Positions 17,402 to 26,129 of a stretch of DNA of 64,000 nt are shown one piece after another (the stretch's first letter is position 1; each line of letters starts with the position of its first letter). Under the pieces are notes generated by a model. That model saw only the letters and a program-made list of their open reading frames with translations. It was not told where the DNA came from and searched no databases. Position numbers and translations under genes: made by a program. The DNA comes from an uncultured Rhodopila sp. (GTDB lineage Bacteria; Pseudomonadota; Alphaproteobacteria; Acetobacterales; Acetobacteraceae), in the NCBI GenBank assembly GCA_903932145.1, contig CAIZFE010000055.1:1-64000 (forward strand), given 5' to 3'.

Positions 17402-18070
17402 CTACTTGGCCAGCCTCTCCCGAACCGCCCTCACCGCCGATGCACTCCAAGCCCCGCCGCGTGGCGTCTTGAAGCCCCTCAGAGTCAGCTCGGCGGCGAT
17501 CTGGCGAAGGCTCTGACCGGCTTCAAGCAACTCGGTGACCATCGGCCCAACGCTCGCAGCAAAGGTATCAGCGGCCTTCCGGTTCGCGGCAGCACCTAGC
17601 TTGCCATCGACCACCGGCCCGCCTTTCCAGCCACCTAGCACCGTTCCACGAGCCTTAGCGGCGGTAAGAGCGGCCTTGGTGCGGGCGGAGATCGCGTTGC
17701 GTTCACCTTCCGCGATCACAGCCATGATCCCCACCATCGTTCGATCTGCGTGTGGCATGTCCACCGCGACGAAAGGCACATCAGCCTTAGCCAGGCCAAG
17801 GAGAAAATGGGCATCCCGGCTTAGTCGGTCCAGTTTGGCGATAACCAGCGAAGAACCGGTAAGACGACAATGCCGCATAGCCTTAGCCAGCTCAGGGCGA
17901 GCGTTGTTTTTTCCGCTCTCGACCTCAATGAACGACGCCACGAGGGTCCGCTTGCCTCCGTTGAGATAACCTAGGACTGCGGCCTGTTGGGCTTCCATCC
18001 CCAAACCTGACCGGCCCTGTTTCTCTGTCGAGACGCGGTAATAGGCTACGAAGCGGCCTGCGGTGGCCAT
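17402..18070 (-). CDS. Serine recombinase (resolvase/invertase family)
   Basis: This 222-residue protein has the catalytic Ser14 in AYYRVSTEKQG, the SSLVIAKLDRLSRDAHFLL block with its arginine pair, and GIMAVIAEGERNAISARTKAAL, which forms the long E-helix. The C-terminal part (SLRQIAAELTLRGFKTPRGG then WSASAVRAVRER) is a helix-turn-helix of the recombinase type. It is a small serine recombinase that could resolve, invert or help mobilise DNA. The GTG at 18088 could add six residues; the ATG at 18070 is preferred. Having both a tyrosine and a serine recombinase in so small an element is unusual. Confidence 0.9.
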   Translation of the reverse strand: MATAGRFVAYYRVSTEKQGRSGLGMEAQQAAVLGYLNGGKRTLVASFIEVESGKNNARPELAKAMRHCRLTGSSLVIAKLDRLSRDAHFLLGLAKADVPFVAVDMPHADRTMVGIMAVIAEGERNAISARTKAALTAAKARGTVLGGWKGGPVVDGKLGAAANRKAADTFAASVGPMVTELLEAGQSLRQIAAELTLRGFKTPRGGAWSASAVRAVRERLAK

Positions 18071-18504
18071 GGGCGTTTGATCTCTCACGATGTTCGTTGT
18101 CAGTCTTCATACACCCATGACAGCAGAGCGCAAGCGGTATCTGCGCACTCGATGCAGATCATGCGACCCGACGCAACGCGGCGTGAAAATACGCGGCCCG
18201 GCCCAAAGAGAGGCCCCAGGGGAGTTTGAGGAACTCTTTCAAAAGACCGGCTAAAGAGTTGTTGTTGTTATTAAAATCCCGGCTTTGACATTGCGGGCCG
18301 CCGCCCCCACCCCGACCCGCCCCTGTGTTTCCCACATTTCATTACATTATCCGACATACCTGGGCCTGGGGGGTCTCTCAGGCCGCGCCATAAACAGGGG
18401 TGGCCAAATCCCATCGGGCGGGTCCCATACCGGGCGGGGGCTATTGTGCGTTGCGGACCAAAAGCGCATTATTCTCTAATCGGAATAGGTTGCGGAGAAA
18501 ACTA
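18071..18504. other. Divergent intergenic region of the element
   Basis: This 434-base region separates the serine recombinase (minus) from the secreted protein (plus) and must contain both promoters. An inverted repeat GGCCTG/CAGGCC (18363-18368 and 18379-18384) is visible. No gene is supported. Confidence 0.45.
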
Positions 18505-18978
18505 ATGCGGGCACTCCTGGTAGCGGCTGCGGTCGTCTGCATGAGCGTGGGGCAGGCCCAAGCGGATGTTCTGAGGGACCTGTCATGGAGTTCCGAGCGC
18601 TACTCCCTCTCCTGCTCCGTGGAAGGGCCTGGAGGCCGGTGGAAATATCTCCTGATCGTTGATGATCCTCTTCATTATGAGTGGTATTGGACATCGCTCC
18701 ACAAGCCGATTGTTCGCTTGCAGACAGAGGACGGCGCGCCCCTCGTGATGGTGGTGGATAGATTTGACGCCGACGTGGTTAAGGCACGCCTTCAAGAACG
18801 ACTGACCAACTGGCCCGCCGAGGCCACTCAGATGGTGTTCGAAATTAAGAGAAGCGATGGGAGTGTGTCTGTGATGCTTCTTGGAGCAGAACACGGCGAT
18901 CCGAAAACGGGGAAGCAGTGGTGGCTTAGCATCATGCAGGAAGTTGGAACCTGTTCGAAGGCACCTCCCGCTTTCTAG
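18505..18978 (+). CDS. Secreted protein of unknown function in the element
   Basis: This 157-residue protein has a clear signal peptide (MRALLVAAAVVCMSVGQAQA) and a GGAG ribosome site about 8 bases upstream. The mature chain has a Tyr/Trp-rich start (LSWSSERYSLSCSVEGPGGR, YEWYWTSLHKPIVRL) and one cysteine near each end (SLSC and GTCSK), which may form a disulfide. The middle has KARLQERLTNWPAEATQMVF. I recognise no family. As the only non-recombinase cargo with an export signal it is the best candidate for a host-altering function. Confidence 0.65.
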   Translation: MRALLVAAAVVCMSVGQAQADVLRDLSWSSERYSLSCSVEGPGGRWKYLLIVDDPLHYEWYWTSLHKPIVRLQTEDGAPLVMVVDRFDADVVKARLQERLTNWPAEATQMVFEIKRSDGSVSVMLLGAEHGDPKTGKQWWLSIMQEVGTCSKAPPAF

Positions 18979-19038
18979 CAATCCAGGCTCTGGCCGAGAT
19001 AGTCGGATCAACAGGCTCCAGGGACCAGTGGGGCCAAC

Positions 19039-19059
19039 CTGTGGGGCTGCGCTGTGGGG
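19039..19059 (+). repeat. Right CTGTGGGG repeat pair (candidate integrase arm sites)
   Basis: CTGTGGGG at 19039-19046 and 19052-19059, starts 13 bp apart as at the left end; both pairs share the frame CTGTGGGGCTnnGCTGTGGGG. A third copy, CCAACCTGTGGGG, ends at 19145 directly beside attR, repeating the CCAAC context of 19034-19038. Confidence 0.65.
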
Positions 19060-19149
19060 CTAAGAGGGCGGGAACTCAGGCCAAGTGACCCCGTTAACCA
19101 CCTGTAATCGCTAGCCTATTCGACCCTTTGAGCCAACCTGTGGGGGTGG

Positions 19150-19225
19150 TGGCGTCCCGTACGAGATTCGAACTCGTGTCGCCGCCGTGAAAGGGCAGTG
19201 TCCTGGGCCTCTAGACGAACGGGAC
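19150..19225 (-). tRNA. tRNA-Glu (anticodon UUC), attR at its 3' end
   Basis: A complete 76-nt cloverleaf on the minus strand: acceptor GTCCCGT/ACGGGAC, D-arm beginning TCGTCTAGAGGCC, anticodon stem CTGCC/GGCGG closing loop CTTTCAC (anticodon TTC), T-loop GTTCGAATC, discriminator G and an encoded CCA. Positions 19150-19166 are the attR copy of the 17-bp repeat. The gene is intact despite the integration because the repeat restores its 3' end. Confidence 0.95.
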
Positions 19226-19312
19226 AGGCCGGTGCCATGACGAAAACCGTCCGGCCGACGCTGGGTAGCGGACCCGCCCGCACCGGTCAAGCGTTGTTGT
19301 CAGATTTCGTGA

Positions 19313-21097
19313 TCAAGCCACCGCCGCGTCGGCAATAAAGAAGCCCGGGGTCACCGAACCGTTCCATTCCTCGGCCCGGAGATGGCCCGCCAGATGCAGC
19401 GGCACGCCATCGGCCCGCGCCAGCAGCGCGTCCGCCAACGCCCCTTCCCGAGCCCGAAACAGCATCGCTTTCAGCCGGGGGCCGCCGCCCTCACCCTGCA
19501 CGAACGCCCGAATCGTGTTCGACTCCCGCCCCACCCGATCCGCCCGCACGACTCGCACGCGGTTCAACACCAGCATGGGCTCCTCGTTCCCGGCCCCGAA
19601 CGGCGCCAGGCGTTCCATGTGCTGCGCGATCTCCGTCGTGGCGCCGGATACCGCCAGCGTCCCCTCGATCACCAGATCGGCCGCTCCTGGCATGGCGTTG
19701 GCGCCCGACAGCCGTTCTTCCAGGAACGCATGAAAGTCCGCCAGCTTATCGGCCCGCACCGAGAATCCGGCCGCCATCGTGTGCCCGCCGCCGGTGAGCA
19801 AAAGCCCTTCCTGCCGCGCCGCGATGATCGCCGATCCCAGATCGACGCCCGGAATGGAGCGGCCGGAGCCCTTGCCGACGCCGTCGGAAAACCCGGCCAC
19901 GCAGGCCGGACGGTTGAAGCGTTCCTTGATGCGGCCGGCAACGATACCGACCACGCCGGGATGCCACCCCTCCCCCGTTACCAGCACCGCCGCCCGTCCG
20001 GCCGAGACCTGCACCTCGGCGGCGAACATCGCGGCTTCCATGATGCCGGCCTCGACGTCCTGGCGCATGCGGTTCACCGATTCCAATTTCTCGGCCAATG
20101 CCAGAGCCTCGATCCGGTCCTCGGTCAGCAGCAAACGCAGGCCCAGATCGGCCTCGCTGATGCGCCCGCCGGCATTGATGCGCGGCCCGAGGGCATAGCC
20201 GCAGGTGGCGGCGTTCAGTTTTTCGCGCGCCTGCGACACTTCCAGCAACGCCACGATCCCCGGGCGGGACCGCCGAGCCATCACCTTCAGCCCTTGATGC
20301 ACAAAGGCTCGGTTGACGCCGGTCAGCGGCATCACGTCACAGACGGTGGCCAGTGCGACCAGGTCCAGCAGCCCCATCAGGTCGGGCTCCGCCCGTCCGG
20401 CGAAATGCCCTAGCCGGCGCAACGCCCGCACCGTGGCAATGGCGGTCAGGAACGCCACCCCGGCGGCGCACAACATGCCGAGGCCCGAGGTATCGTCCAA
20501 CCGGTTCGGATTGACCGTGGCAAGAATGGCCGGCGGCGAACCCTCGGCCTTATGGTGATCCAGCACGATGACGTCGGCCTGCCCCACGACAGCGGACAGC
20601 GCGACGGCGGCGGCGGTGCCGCAATCGACACAGACGATCAGGCTGGCGCCGCGGGCAACCAAAGACAGCAGGGCGGTCGCATTAGGACCGTAACCTTCCT
20701 TGATCCGGTCCGGAACGTGATGCACGACCTCGCAACCCAGCCCGCGCAGGAACCCGACCATCAGTGCGGCGCTACAGGCTCCGTCCACGTCGTAGTCGCC
20801 GAACACCGCCACGGTCTCGCCGCGCCGCACGGCATCGCCGAGTCGATCCGCCGCGACGTCCATGCTTGCCAGGGTGGACGGATCGGGCAGCAAGACCCGC
20901 AATGTCGGTTCCAGAAACGTCGCGGCGGCGTCGATGCCGATGCCCCGGGCGGCCAGCAGGCGGCTGACGATTTCGGGCAGCATCAACCGCTGGGCGATCC
21001 CGGCGGCGATGCGTTCCTCGCCGGTGCGCCACAGCCAGCGGCGCCCGGACAGGCTGTTGGTGACGCCCAGGACGGTGGCGGGTTGCGGGGTCAGCAT
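19313..21097 (-). CDS. recJ: Single-stranded-DNA-specific exonuclease RecJ
   Basis: This 594-residue DHH-family nuclease carries the Mn-binding motifs VFGDYDVDGACS (residues 98-109), CVDCGT (about 156-161), VLDHHKAEG (DHH at 180-182), NPNRLDD and, in the DHHA1 domain, GGGHTMAAGFSV. RecJ degrades single-stranded DNA 5' to 3' in RecF-pathway recombination, mismatch repair and base excision repair. It follows glpX on the same strand, separated by 226 bases that contain a palindromic repeat. The length matches bacterial RecJ (about 570-600 residues). Confidence 0.95.
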   Translation of the reverse strand: MLTPQPATVLGVTNSLSGRRWLWRTGEERIAAGIAQRLMLPEIVSRLLAARGIGIDAAATFLEPTLRVLLPDPSTLASMDVAADRLGDAVRRGETVAVFGDYDVDGACSAALMVGFLRGLGCEVVHHVPDRIKEGYGPNATALLSLVARGASLIVCVDCGTAAAVALSAVVGQADVIVLDHHKAEGSPPAILATVNPNRLDDTSGLGMLCAAGVAFLTAIATVRALRRLGHFAGRAEPDLMGLLDLVALATVCDVMPLTGVNRAFVHQGLKVMARRSRPGIVALLEVSQAREKLNAATCGYALGPRINAGGRISEADLGLRLLLTEDRIEALALAEKLESVNRMRQDVEAGIMEAAMFAAEVQVSAGRAAVLVTGEGWHPGVVGIVAGRIKERFNRPACVAGFSDGVGKGSGRSIPGVDLGSAIIAARQEGLLLTGGGHTMAAGFSVRADKLADFHAFLEERLSGANAMPGAADLVIEGTLAVSGATTEIAQHMERLAPFGAGNEEPMLVLNRVRVVRADRVGRESNTIRAFVQGEGGGPRLKAMLFRAREGALADALLARADGVPLHLAGHLRAEEWNGSVTPGFFIADAAVA

Positions 21098-21191
21098 GGA
21101 CGGAGGCAGTTTTTCGCGTACTCGTCATGGCCTGGACGAACCGGGGCATGACGGTTAGGCGACGCCCAATAATAAACGAACCCAATCCCAT

Positions 21192-21270
21192 CGTCATGGC
21201 CCGGCTTGTCCGGGCCACCTGTGCGTTGTCGGTGCCGCGAGAGGCGGCCCGGACAAGCCGGGCCATGACG
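21192..21270. repeat. Intergenic palindromic element with 25-bp perfect arms
   Basis: The 25-bp arms at 21192-21216 and 21246-21270 are exact inverse complements (outer ends CGTCATGG and CCATGACG), separated by 29 bases. A degenerate half-copy lies at 21123-21153. Related sequences occur at 55941-56012, at 57934-58001 (split by an insertion sequence) and as fragments near 29825 and 30340. The inner core is CCCGGCTTGTCCGGG. Placed between glpX and recJ, it could form a strong RNA hairpin. Confidence 0.8.
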
Positions 21271-21323
21271 GCCAAACGACAATGCATGGACCCCAACCCG
21301 TCTTGCCCTGACCCCTGCCACCA

Positions 21324-22319
21324 CTAAGTCGGGGTCCAGGTCTTCTGCACGAAGTTATGGTGCGCCTCGATAAACCGCACCGTGCCGGAATGGCTACGCA
21401 TCACGATGGAATGCGTGGTCGCACCACCCGGACGCCGCCGGACACCGCGCAACATGGCGCCCGCGGTCACCCCGGTCGCCGCGAACATGACGTCGCCCTT
21501 GGCCATTTCCTCGACCGAGAAACACCGCTTCGGATCGGCGTGGCCCATCGAACGCACCCGCTCGATCTGGTCGTCCGACTCGTACAACAGCCGGCCCTGC
21601 ATCTGGCCGCCGACGCAACGCAGGGCGGCGGCGGACAGCACGCCCTCAGGCGCGCCACCGGAGCCCATATAGATATCGATGTCGGCATCCGGCATCGCGG
21701 TGGCGATCACCCCGGCCACGTCGCCGTCGCTGATCAGCATGATGCGGGCGCCCGCCTCGCGGCAGTAAGCGATCAATTCCTTGTGACGATCCCGGTCCAG
21801 CATGCAAACCACCAGTTCGGAAATCTCGCGATTCTTTGCCCGAGCCAGATTGCGCAGGTTGTTCGCGACGGAGTCGTCCAGGTTCACAACGCCCAGCGGC
21901 AACCCGCCGCCCACCGCGATTTTGTCCATGTAAATGTCGGGGGCGTGCAAGAAATTGCCGTTCTCGGCCAGCGCCAGGGTGGCCATCGCGTTCGGGCCGG
22001 CCTTGGCGGTCAGCGTCGTGCCTTCCAGCGGATCAACCGCGATATCCATCTTCGGACCGCCGGCTCCGACCTTCTCACCGATGAACAGCATCGGCGCCTC
22101 ATCCATTTCGCCCTCGCCGATCACCACGGTTCCATCGATTGCAACCGCATCGAATGCCTTGCGCATGGCTTCCACCGCCGCGCCGTCGGCCTCGTTCTTC
22201 TTGCCGTGGCCGATCCAATGGGACGCCGCCAGCGCAGCGGCCTCGGTCACCCGGACCAGTTCCAACGCCAGGTTGCGGTCGGTTTGGATGCCGGATTGCG
22301 GCGTGTTCTTGTTGGCCAT
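21324..22319 (-). CDS. glpX: Class II fructose-1,6-bisphosphatase
   Basis: This 331-residue enzyme has the GlpX motifs GTVVIGEGEMDEAPML (about 63-78), MDIAVDPLEGTT (91-102), IYMGSGGAPEGVL and MLRGVRR. It hydrolyses fructose 1,6-bisphosphate to fructose 6-phosphate in gluconeogenesis and, where present, the Calvin cycle. The ATG at 22319 is preceded by an excellent AGGAGG site. In many alphaproteobacteria glpX sits between a homoserine dehydrogenase gene and recJ; here the upstream neighbour is instead a divergent GGDEF/EAL gene, so the operon is shortened to glpX-recJ. Confidence 0.95.
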   Translation of the reverse strand: MANKNTPQSGIQTDRNLALELVRVTEAAALAASHWIGHGKKNEADGAAVEAMRKAFDAVAIDGTVVIGEGEMDEAPMLFIGEKVGAGGPKMDIAVDPLEGTTLTAKAGPNAMATLALAENGNFLHAPDIYMDKIAVGGGLPLGVVNLDDSVANNLRNLARAKNREISELVVCMLDRDRHKELIAYCREAGARIMLISDGDVAGVIATAMPDADIDIYMGSGGAPEGVLSAAALRCVGGQMQGRLLYESDDQIERVRSMGHADPKRCFSVEEMAKGDVMFAATGVTAGAMLRGVRRRPGGATTHSIVMRSHSGTVRFIEAHHNFVQKTWTPT

Positions 22320-22587
22320 GGATTCCTCCTGTCGGGGCGCGATTCGTCTCCGCATCGCTTTAGCACGGAGTGGCCCCACAAACAGGGGACCATCACGCAA
22401 AAAGGGGATCGAGGGTTCGGAACCAGCGTGCGCGCACCTGGCGCATCACACGTTTACGTTGCGATATTCCTGTCGATTTCATACTATGTGCCGTTGTGTA
22501 GTTTCTTCCCTCCGGCTGGATCGACGACGGCCGGCGCAAAACGATTTTTGACAAATGCCCGCGAATAACCGCTGCTGAACCAAACTG

Positions 22588-25074
22588 ATGCGAGGCAGAA
22601 CGATGCTCCCAAGGCCAGGCCGTTTGTCCGATTCGGAGCGCCAGCCCGGCCGCGCTCGGCCCGCTTCGAAAAACCGGTTCGGCCGCTACGGCGTCATCGT
22701 TCTGACCTGGGTCATCGGCGCGATTGCCTCCCTCGGCATGTTCTCCACGATCCGCCACTGGCAAAGCCACGTCGCGGACATCCGCTTTACCAGCCTGGCC
22801 GCCGACCATCTGCAAACCATCAATGCCGGTCTGAAAGACGCCACCGACCTGCTGTATTCGATGCGTGCCTACTTCGAATCGCTCGATCACCGCGCGACGC
22901 GGGCCGAATATCAGCGGTTTTCCCATACGCTGCGGGAGCGTGTCGTCGGCTTGCGCGACACCGGTTGGGCCCCGCGCGTGACCGGAGCCGAACGCGCGGC
23001 CTTCGAGCAGGCAATCCAGGCCAGCGGCGTGCCCGACTTCCAGATTCGCGAACGCAACGCCGAAGGCAAAATGGATCGGGCGGCGGAACGGGACGAGTAC
23101 TTCCCGATCCTGTACTCCGACCCGGGCGAAATTAATCGCCCGATCATGGGGTTCGACCTGAATTCGGAACCCATGCGCCACAGCGTCATCGTGCGGGCTC
23201 GCGTGACCGACCGGCCCGCCGCGACCTCGCCGGTCAAGCTGATGAACATGCAGCGGCCGAACGGCGGCCTGATGAGCTTCATCCCGGTCAACGGCAGCCC
23301 CGAACCGAACAACGAAGCGCCGTTGCCCATCGCGGGGGTCGTGCTGGGCGCGTTCGAAACGGCGCCGATGATCGAGAACATTCTGGCCACCAAACTGCAT
23401 CTCGCCGCGCTGGACATGTATGTGTTCGACCCGAACGGCCCGCGGGGCAACCGGATGATCTACTGGCACTCCGCCGGCAACAAACCGGCGCCAGCCGAGG
23501 ACGTGCTGTTGGCCGGCCCGCATTGGCAGGGAACGCTGGAACTGGTGGACCAGCAATGGGGCGCGATCTTTGTTCCCCTGGCCGGGCAAGCCATCGACTG
23601 GACCGCGATCTCGGTTTTGATCGGCGGGCTTCTGATGACCGGCTCCATCGTCGGCTATCTGTGGGTTTCGCTGCACCGAACCCTCCAGTTAGAGCGTTTG
23701 ACGACCGAACTGCGGAAAACAACCGAGGAATTGCGCCGCAACGGCGCGCAACTCGATCATCTGGTGCGGCATGATTCCCTGACCGGATTGCCGAACCGCA
23801 CCGCGTTTCGCGATACTGTCGCGACGGACCTGCGTGGTGCCCGGTTTGGTCACGGACTGGCGGTGCTGTATCTCGATCTCGACCGCTTCAAGGCGGTGAA
23901 CGACACACTCGGTCATCCGGTGGGCGACCAGCTTCTGTGCCAGGTCGCGCTCCGACTCCGCCAATCGGTGCGTGAGACCGACACGATCGCTCGGCTGGGT
24001 GGCGATGAATTCGCCATCGTCCAAACCGGTCCTGACCAGCCACACGCCGCGGAAGTGCTGGCGTGCCGGCTCATCGAAACATTGAGCCGTCCGTACGAAA
24101 TCGACGGCCAGCACGTGGTGGTGGGCGCATCCATCGGCATCACTCTGGCGGACCATGACGATCGCGATGTCGATCAGATGCTGCGCCGCGCGGACATGGC
24201 GTTGTACGCCGCGAAGCGCAACGGCCGCGGCACCTGGCGGTCGTTCGAACCGGCGATGGACCAGGACGCGCAAACCCGGCGCGGACTTGAAATGGGCCTG
24301 CGTCAGGCCCTGGAGCGTGATGAACTGGTTGTTCACTACCAGCCTCAGGTGAACATCGCCGACGGCCGGGTGCGTGGCTTCGAAGCGCTGCTTCGCTGGC
24401 AACATCCGGATCGTGGCCTGGTGCTGCCCGGCGCGTTCATCCGGTGCGCCGAAGAAACCGGCCTGATCGCCGCGATCGGCGCTCGGGTGCTGACAACCGC
24501 GTTGCACGAGGCGAGCCGGTGGCCCGAAGGCATTCGCCTCGCGGTCAACCTGTCGCCTTACCAACTGGCCCGCGACGATCTGGCCGAAACCGTCGAAGCG
24601 GCACTTGTGGCGGCTGGCCAGCCCGGATCGCGATTGGAACTGGAAATCACCGAGACCGCGCTGATCGAACACCATGCCGCCGGACATCAGACGCTGTCTC
24701 GGCTGCGCAAATCCGGTGTCCACATCTCGATGGACGATTTCGGCACCGGTTATGCGTCGCTCAGTCACTTGCGCAGCTTCCCGTTCGACCGGCTCAAGAT
24801 CGACCGGTCGTTCGTCGCCGCGATGACGGACTCGCCGGAAGGGGCGGCGATTGTGCGCGCTATTCTGCAACTCGCCGCGACACTGGATATCGCCACCACG
24901 GCCGAGGGCGTGGAAACCGCCGCGCAGCTTGCCTTGCTGGCGGCCGACGGGTGCGATGAAGCGCAGGGGTTCCTGTTCAGCGCGGCTCGTCCCGCCAGCG
25001 AGGTGATTGGATTTTTGACCGGATGGCCGGCCGATGATCTCGGTCTCGTCCACGATGCGGTGGGCGCGGGTTAG
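22588..25074 (+). CDS. Membrane-bound CHASE-like/GGDEF/EAL cyclic-di-GMP protein
   Basis: This 828-residue protein has a cytoplasmic N-terminus and a first transmembrane helix (about 33-53). A large extracytoplasmic CHASE-type sensor domain follows, with GLRDTGWAPRVTGAER and RDEYFPILYSDP, then a second helix (about 340-362). The GGDEF domain is intact (GGDEF at 471-475 in RLGGDEFAIV). The EAL domain has EAL at 599-601 in GFEALLRW, plus NLSPYQL, ETALIE, DDFGTGYASL and AEGVET. Both the cyclase and phosphodiesterase halves keep their signature residues, so activity may switch with signal binding. It likely adjusts cyclic-di-GMP for surface behaviours. It is divergent from glpX. Confidence 0.93.
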   Translation: MRGRTMLPRPGRLSDSERQPGRARPASKNRFGRYGVIVLTWVIGAIASLGMFSTIRHWQSHVADIRFTSLAADHLQTINAGLKDATDLLYSMRAYFESLDHRATRAEYQRFSHTLRERVVGLRDTGWAPRVTGAERAAFEQAIQASGVPDFQIRERNAEGKMDRAAERDEYFPILYSDPGEINRPIMGFDLNSEPMRHSVIVRARVTDRPAATSPVKLMNMQRPNGGLMSFIPVNGSPEPNNEAPLPIAGVVLGAFETAPMIENILATKLHLAALDMYVFDPNGPRGNRMIYWHSAGNKPAPAEDVLLAGPHWQGTLELVDQQWGAIFVPLAGQAIDWTAISVLIGGLLMTGSIVGYLWVSLHRTLQLERLTTELRKTTEELRRNGAQLDHLVRHDSLTGLPNRTAFRDTVATDLRGARFGHGLAVLYLDLDRFKAVNDTLGHPVGDQLLCQVALRLRQSVRETDTIARLGGDEFAIVQTGPDQPHAAEVLACRLIETLSRPYEIDGQHVVVGASIGITLADHDDRDVDQMLRRADMALYAAKRNGRGTWRSFEPAMDQDAQTRRGLEMGLRQALERDELVVHYQPQVNIADGRVRGFEALLRWQHPDRGLVLPGAFIRCAEETGLIAAIGARVLTTALHEASRWPEGIRLAVNLSPYQLARDDLAETVEAALVAAGQPGSRLELEITETALIEHHAAGHQTLSRLRKSGVHISMDDFGTGYASLSHLRSFPFDRLKIDRSFVAAMTDSPEGAAIVRAILQLAATLDIATTAEGVETAAQLALLAADGCDEAQGFLFSAARPASEVIGFLTGWPADDLGLVHDAVGAG

Positions 25075-25109
25075 GCAAACCGGGGTCGTTAATGGTGTGG
25101 CCCACTACC

Positions 25110-26129
25110 TCAGCCGCCGGAGGACGACAGCCAGGGGTTGGTTTCCCACAGCTTCACCAGCGCTGCCTGTTCCGTGAGCATCTGCGCCGACCAGGCAGGA
25201 CCGTCCGCCCAGGTGATATAATAGCCATTCGCTTCTGATTGTTGCCGAAAGCCATCCTCGCCTGCCACCGCACGCATCGCCTCGGCCAGCATTGCGGTGA
25301 AGTCAGATGGCGTGCCCATCGGGACGGCAACGCCGCGACGAATGAAGGCCGATAGCGGAATGCCCCCCTCATCCAGCACGGGGGTGTCCGGCAGCACACC
25401 GAAGCGGCGCCGGGCCGCGATGCCGACCGCGCTCAGATTGCCGGCACGAATGTCACCGATCGCTTCCGACAACCCCAGGGCGGCGGCGGAAACATTGCCC
25501 GCCAACACCGCCTGCCGGGCAGCGGCGGCGGACGGGAACGTGACGATGTTCAACTGGGTCTGCGCCAGAACCTGCAACCGTAGAGCCGCCAGATGCGGCG
25601 GACTACCGGCGGGCGGCGTTCCCAGCGGCACGGCGTCGGCGTCGGCACTGGCGCGTTGTATGATATCCTGGATCGTATTCGCCGGATCGCTGGCCGGCGA
25701 CACGAACGCGACCGGCTCCCGCTCGATCTGCCCGATCAACTGGATCCGTTGTCCGAGCGACGGCTCCGCGCGATCGATCATACGCGCCGGCAGGGTTGGC
25801 GTGATGACCCACCCGATCGTCGAACCATTGGGTGGTGCGGTGCCAAGAGCGGCCAACATGGTCCGGCCGGCATCGCCGGGCAGGTTGGTTATGGTCAGGT
25901 CGATGCCCGGCAGATGCGCAGCCAGACTCTCCCCGAAAGCGCGCGCTGCCTGATCCGCGCCGGTCCCGGGGCGAACGCCGAGCAGCATCTCGATGTGACG
26001 CTTAGGCCGGATGGACTGGATCGCGGGCACGGACCCGGGCACCAGCGTCAGGCCCACCGCGGCGGACAGGCCCGCCAGAAACCCCCTTCGACCGACACCG
26101 GCAGCCGTCCGGGGCCGGCGGATCGTCAC
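25110..26129 (-). CDS. Tripartite tricarboxylate transporter substrate-binding protein (Bug family)
   Basis: This 339-residue periplasmic binding protein has a twin-arginine-like leader (GRRGFLAGLSAAVGLTLVPG). Family features are IEMLLGVRPGTGADQAARAF, ITNLPGDAGRTMLAAL, GTPPAGSPPHLAALRL and LPDTPVLDEGGIPLSAF. Bug proteins capture carboxylates or other small molecules for TctAB-type transporters, but many are orphans. Here the TctA/TctB genes are absent. Its ATG overlaps the secF stop by 4 bases, so it is translated with secDF, an odd partnership that may be coincidental. Confidence 0.85.
   Translation of the reverse strand: MTIRRPRTAAGVGRRGFLAGLSAAVGLTLVPGSVPAIQSIRPKRHIEMLLGVRPGTGADQAARAFGESLAAHLPGIDLTITNLPGDAGRTMLAALGTAPPNGSTIGWVITPTLPARMIDRAEPSLGQRIQLIGQIEREPVAFVSPASDPANTIQDIIQRASADADAVPLGTPPAGSPPHLAALRLQVLAQTQLNIVTFPSAAAARQAVLAGNVSAAALGLSEAIGDIRAGNLSAVGIAARRRFGVLPDTPVLDEGGIPLSAFIRRGVAVPMGTPSDFTAMLAEAMRAVAGEDGFRQQSEANGYYITWADGPAWSAQMLTEQAALVKLWETNPWLSSSGG

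Larger units (their letters stand above)
14670..19166. mobile_element. Small integrative element inserted in tRNA-Glu(UUC)
   Basis: The element is bounded by a 17-bp direct repeat TGGCGTCCCGTACGAGA at 14670-14686 and 19150-19166. The right copy is the CCA end, acceptor stem and start of the T-stem of an intact tRNA-Glu gene, the classic target of tyrosine integrases. The 4.5-kb interior encodes a tyrosine integrase next to attL, a serine recombinase, an unknown 119-residue protein and a secreted 157-residue protein. No replication, conjugation or capsid gene is present, so it is a minimal, possibly satellite-like or eroded, element. Paired CTGTGGGG repeats sit just inside both ends. Confidence 0.85.
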
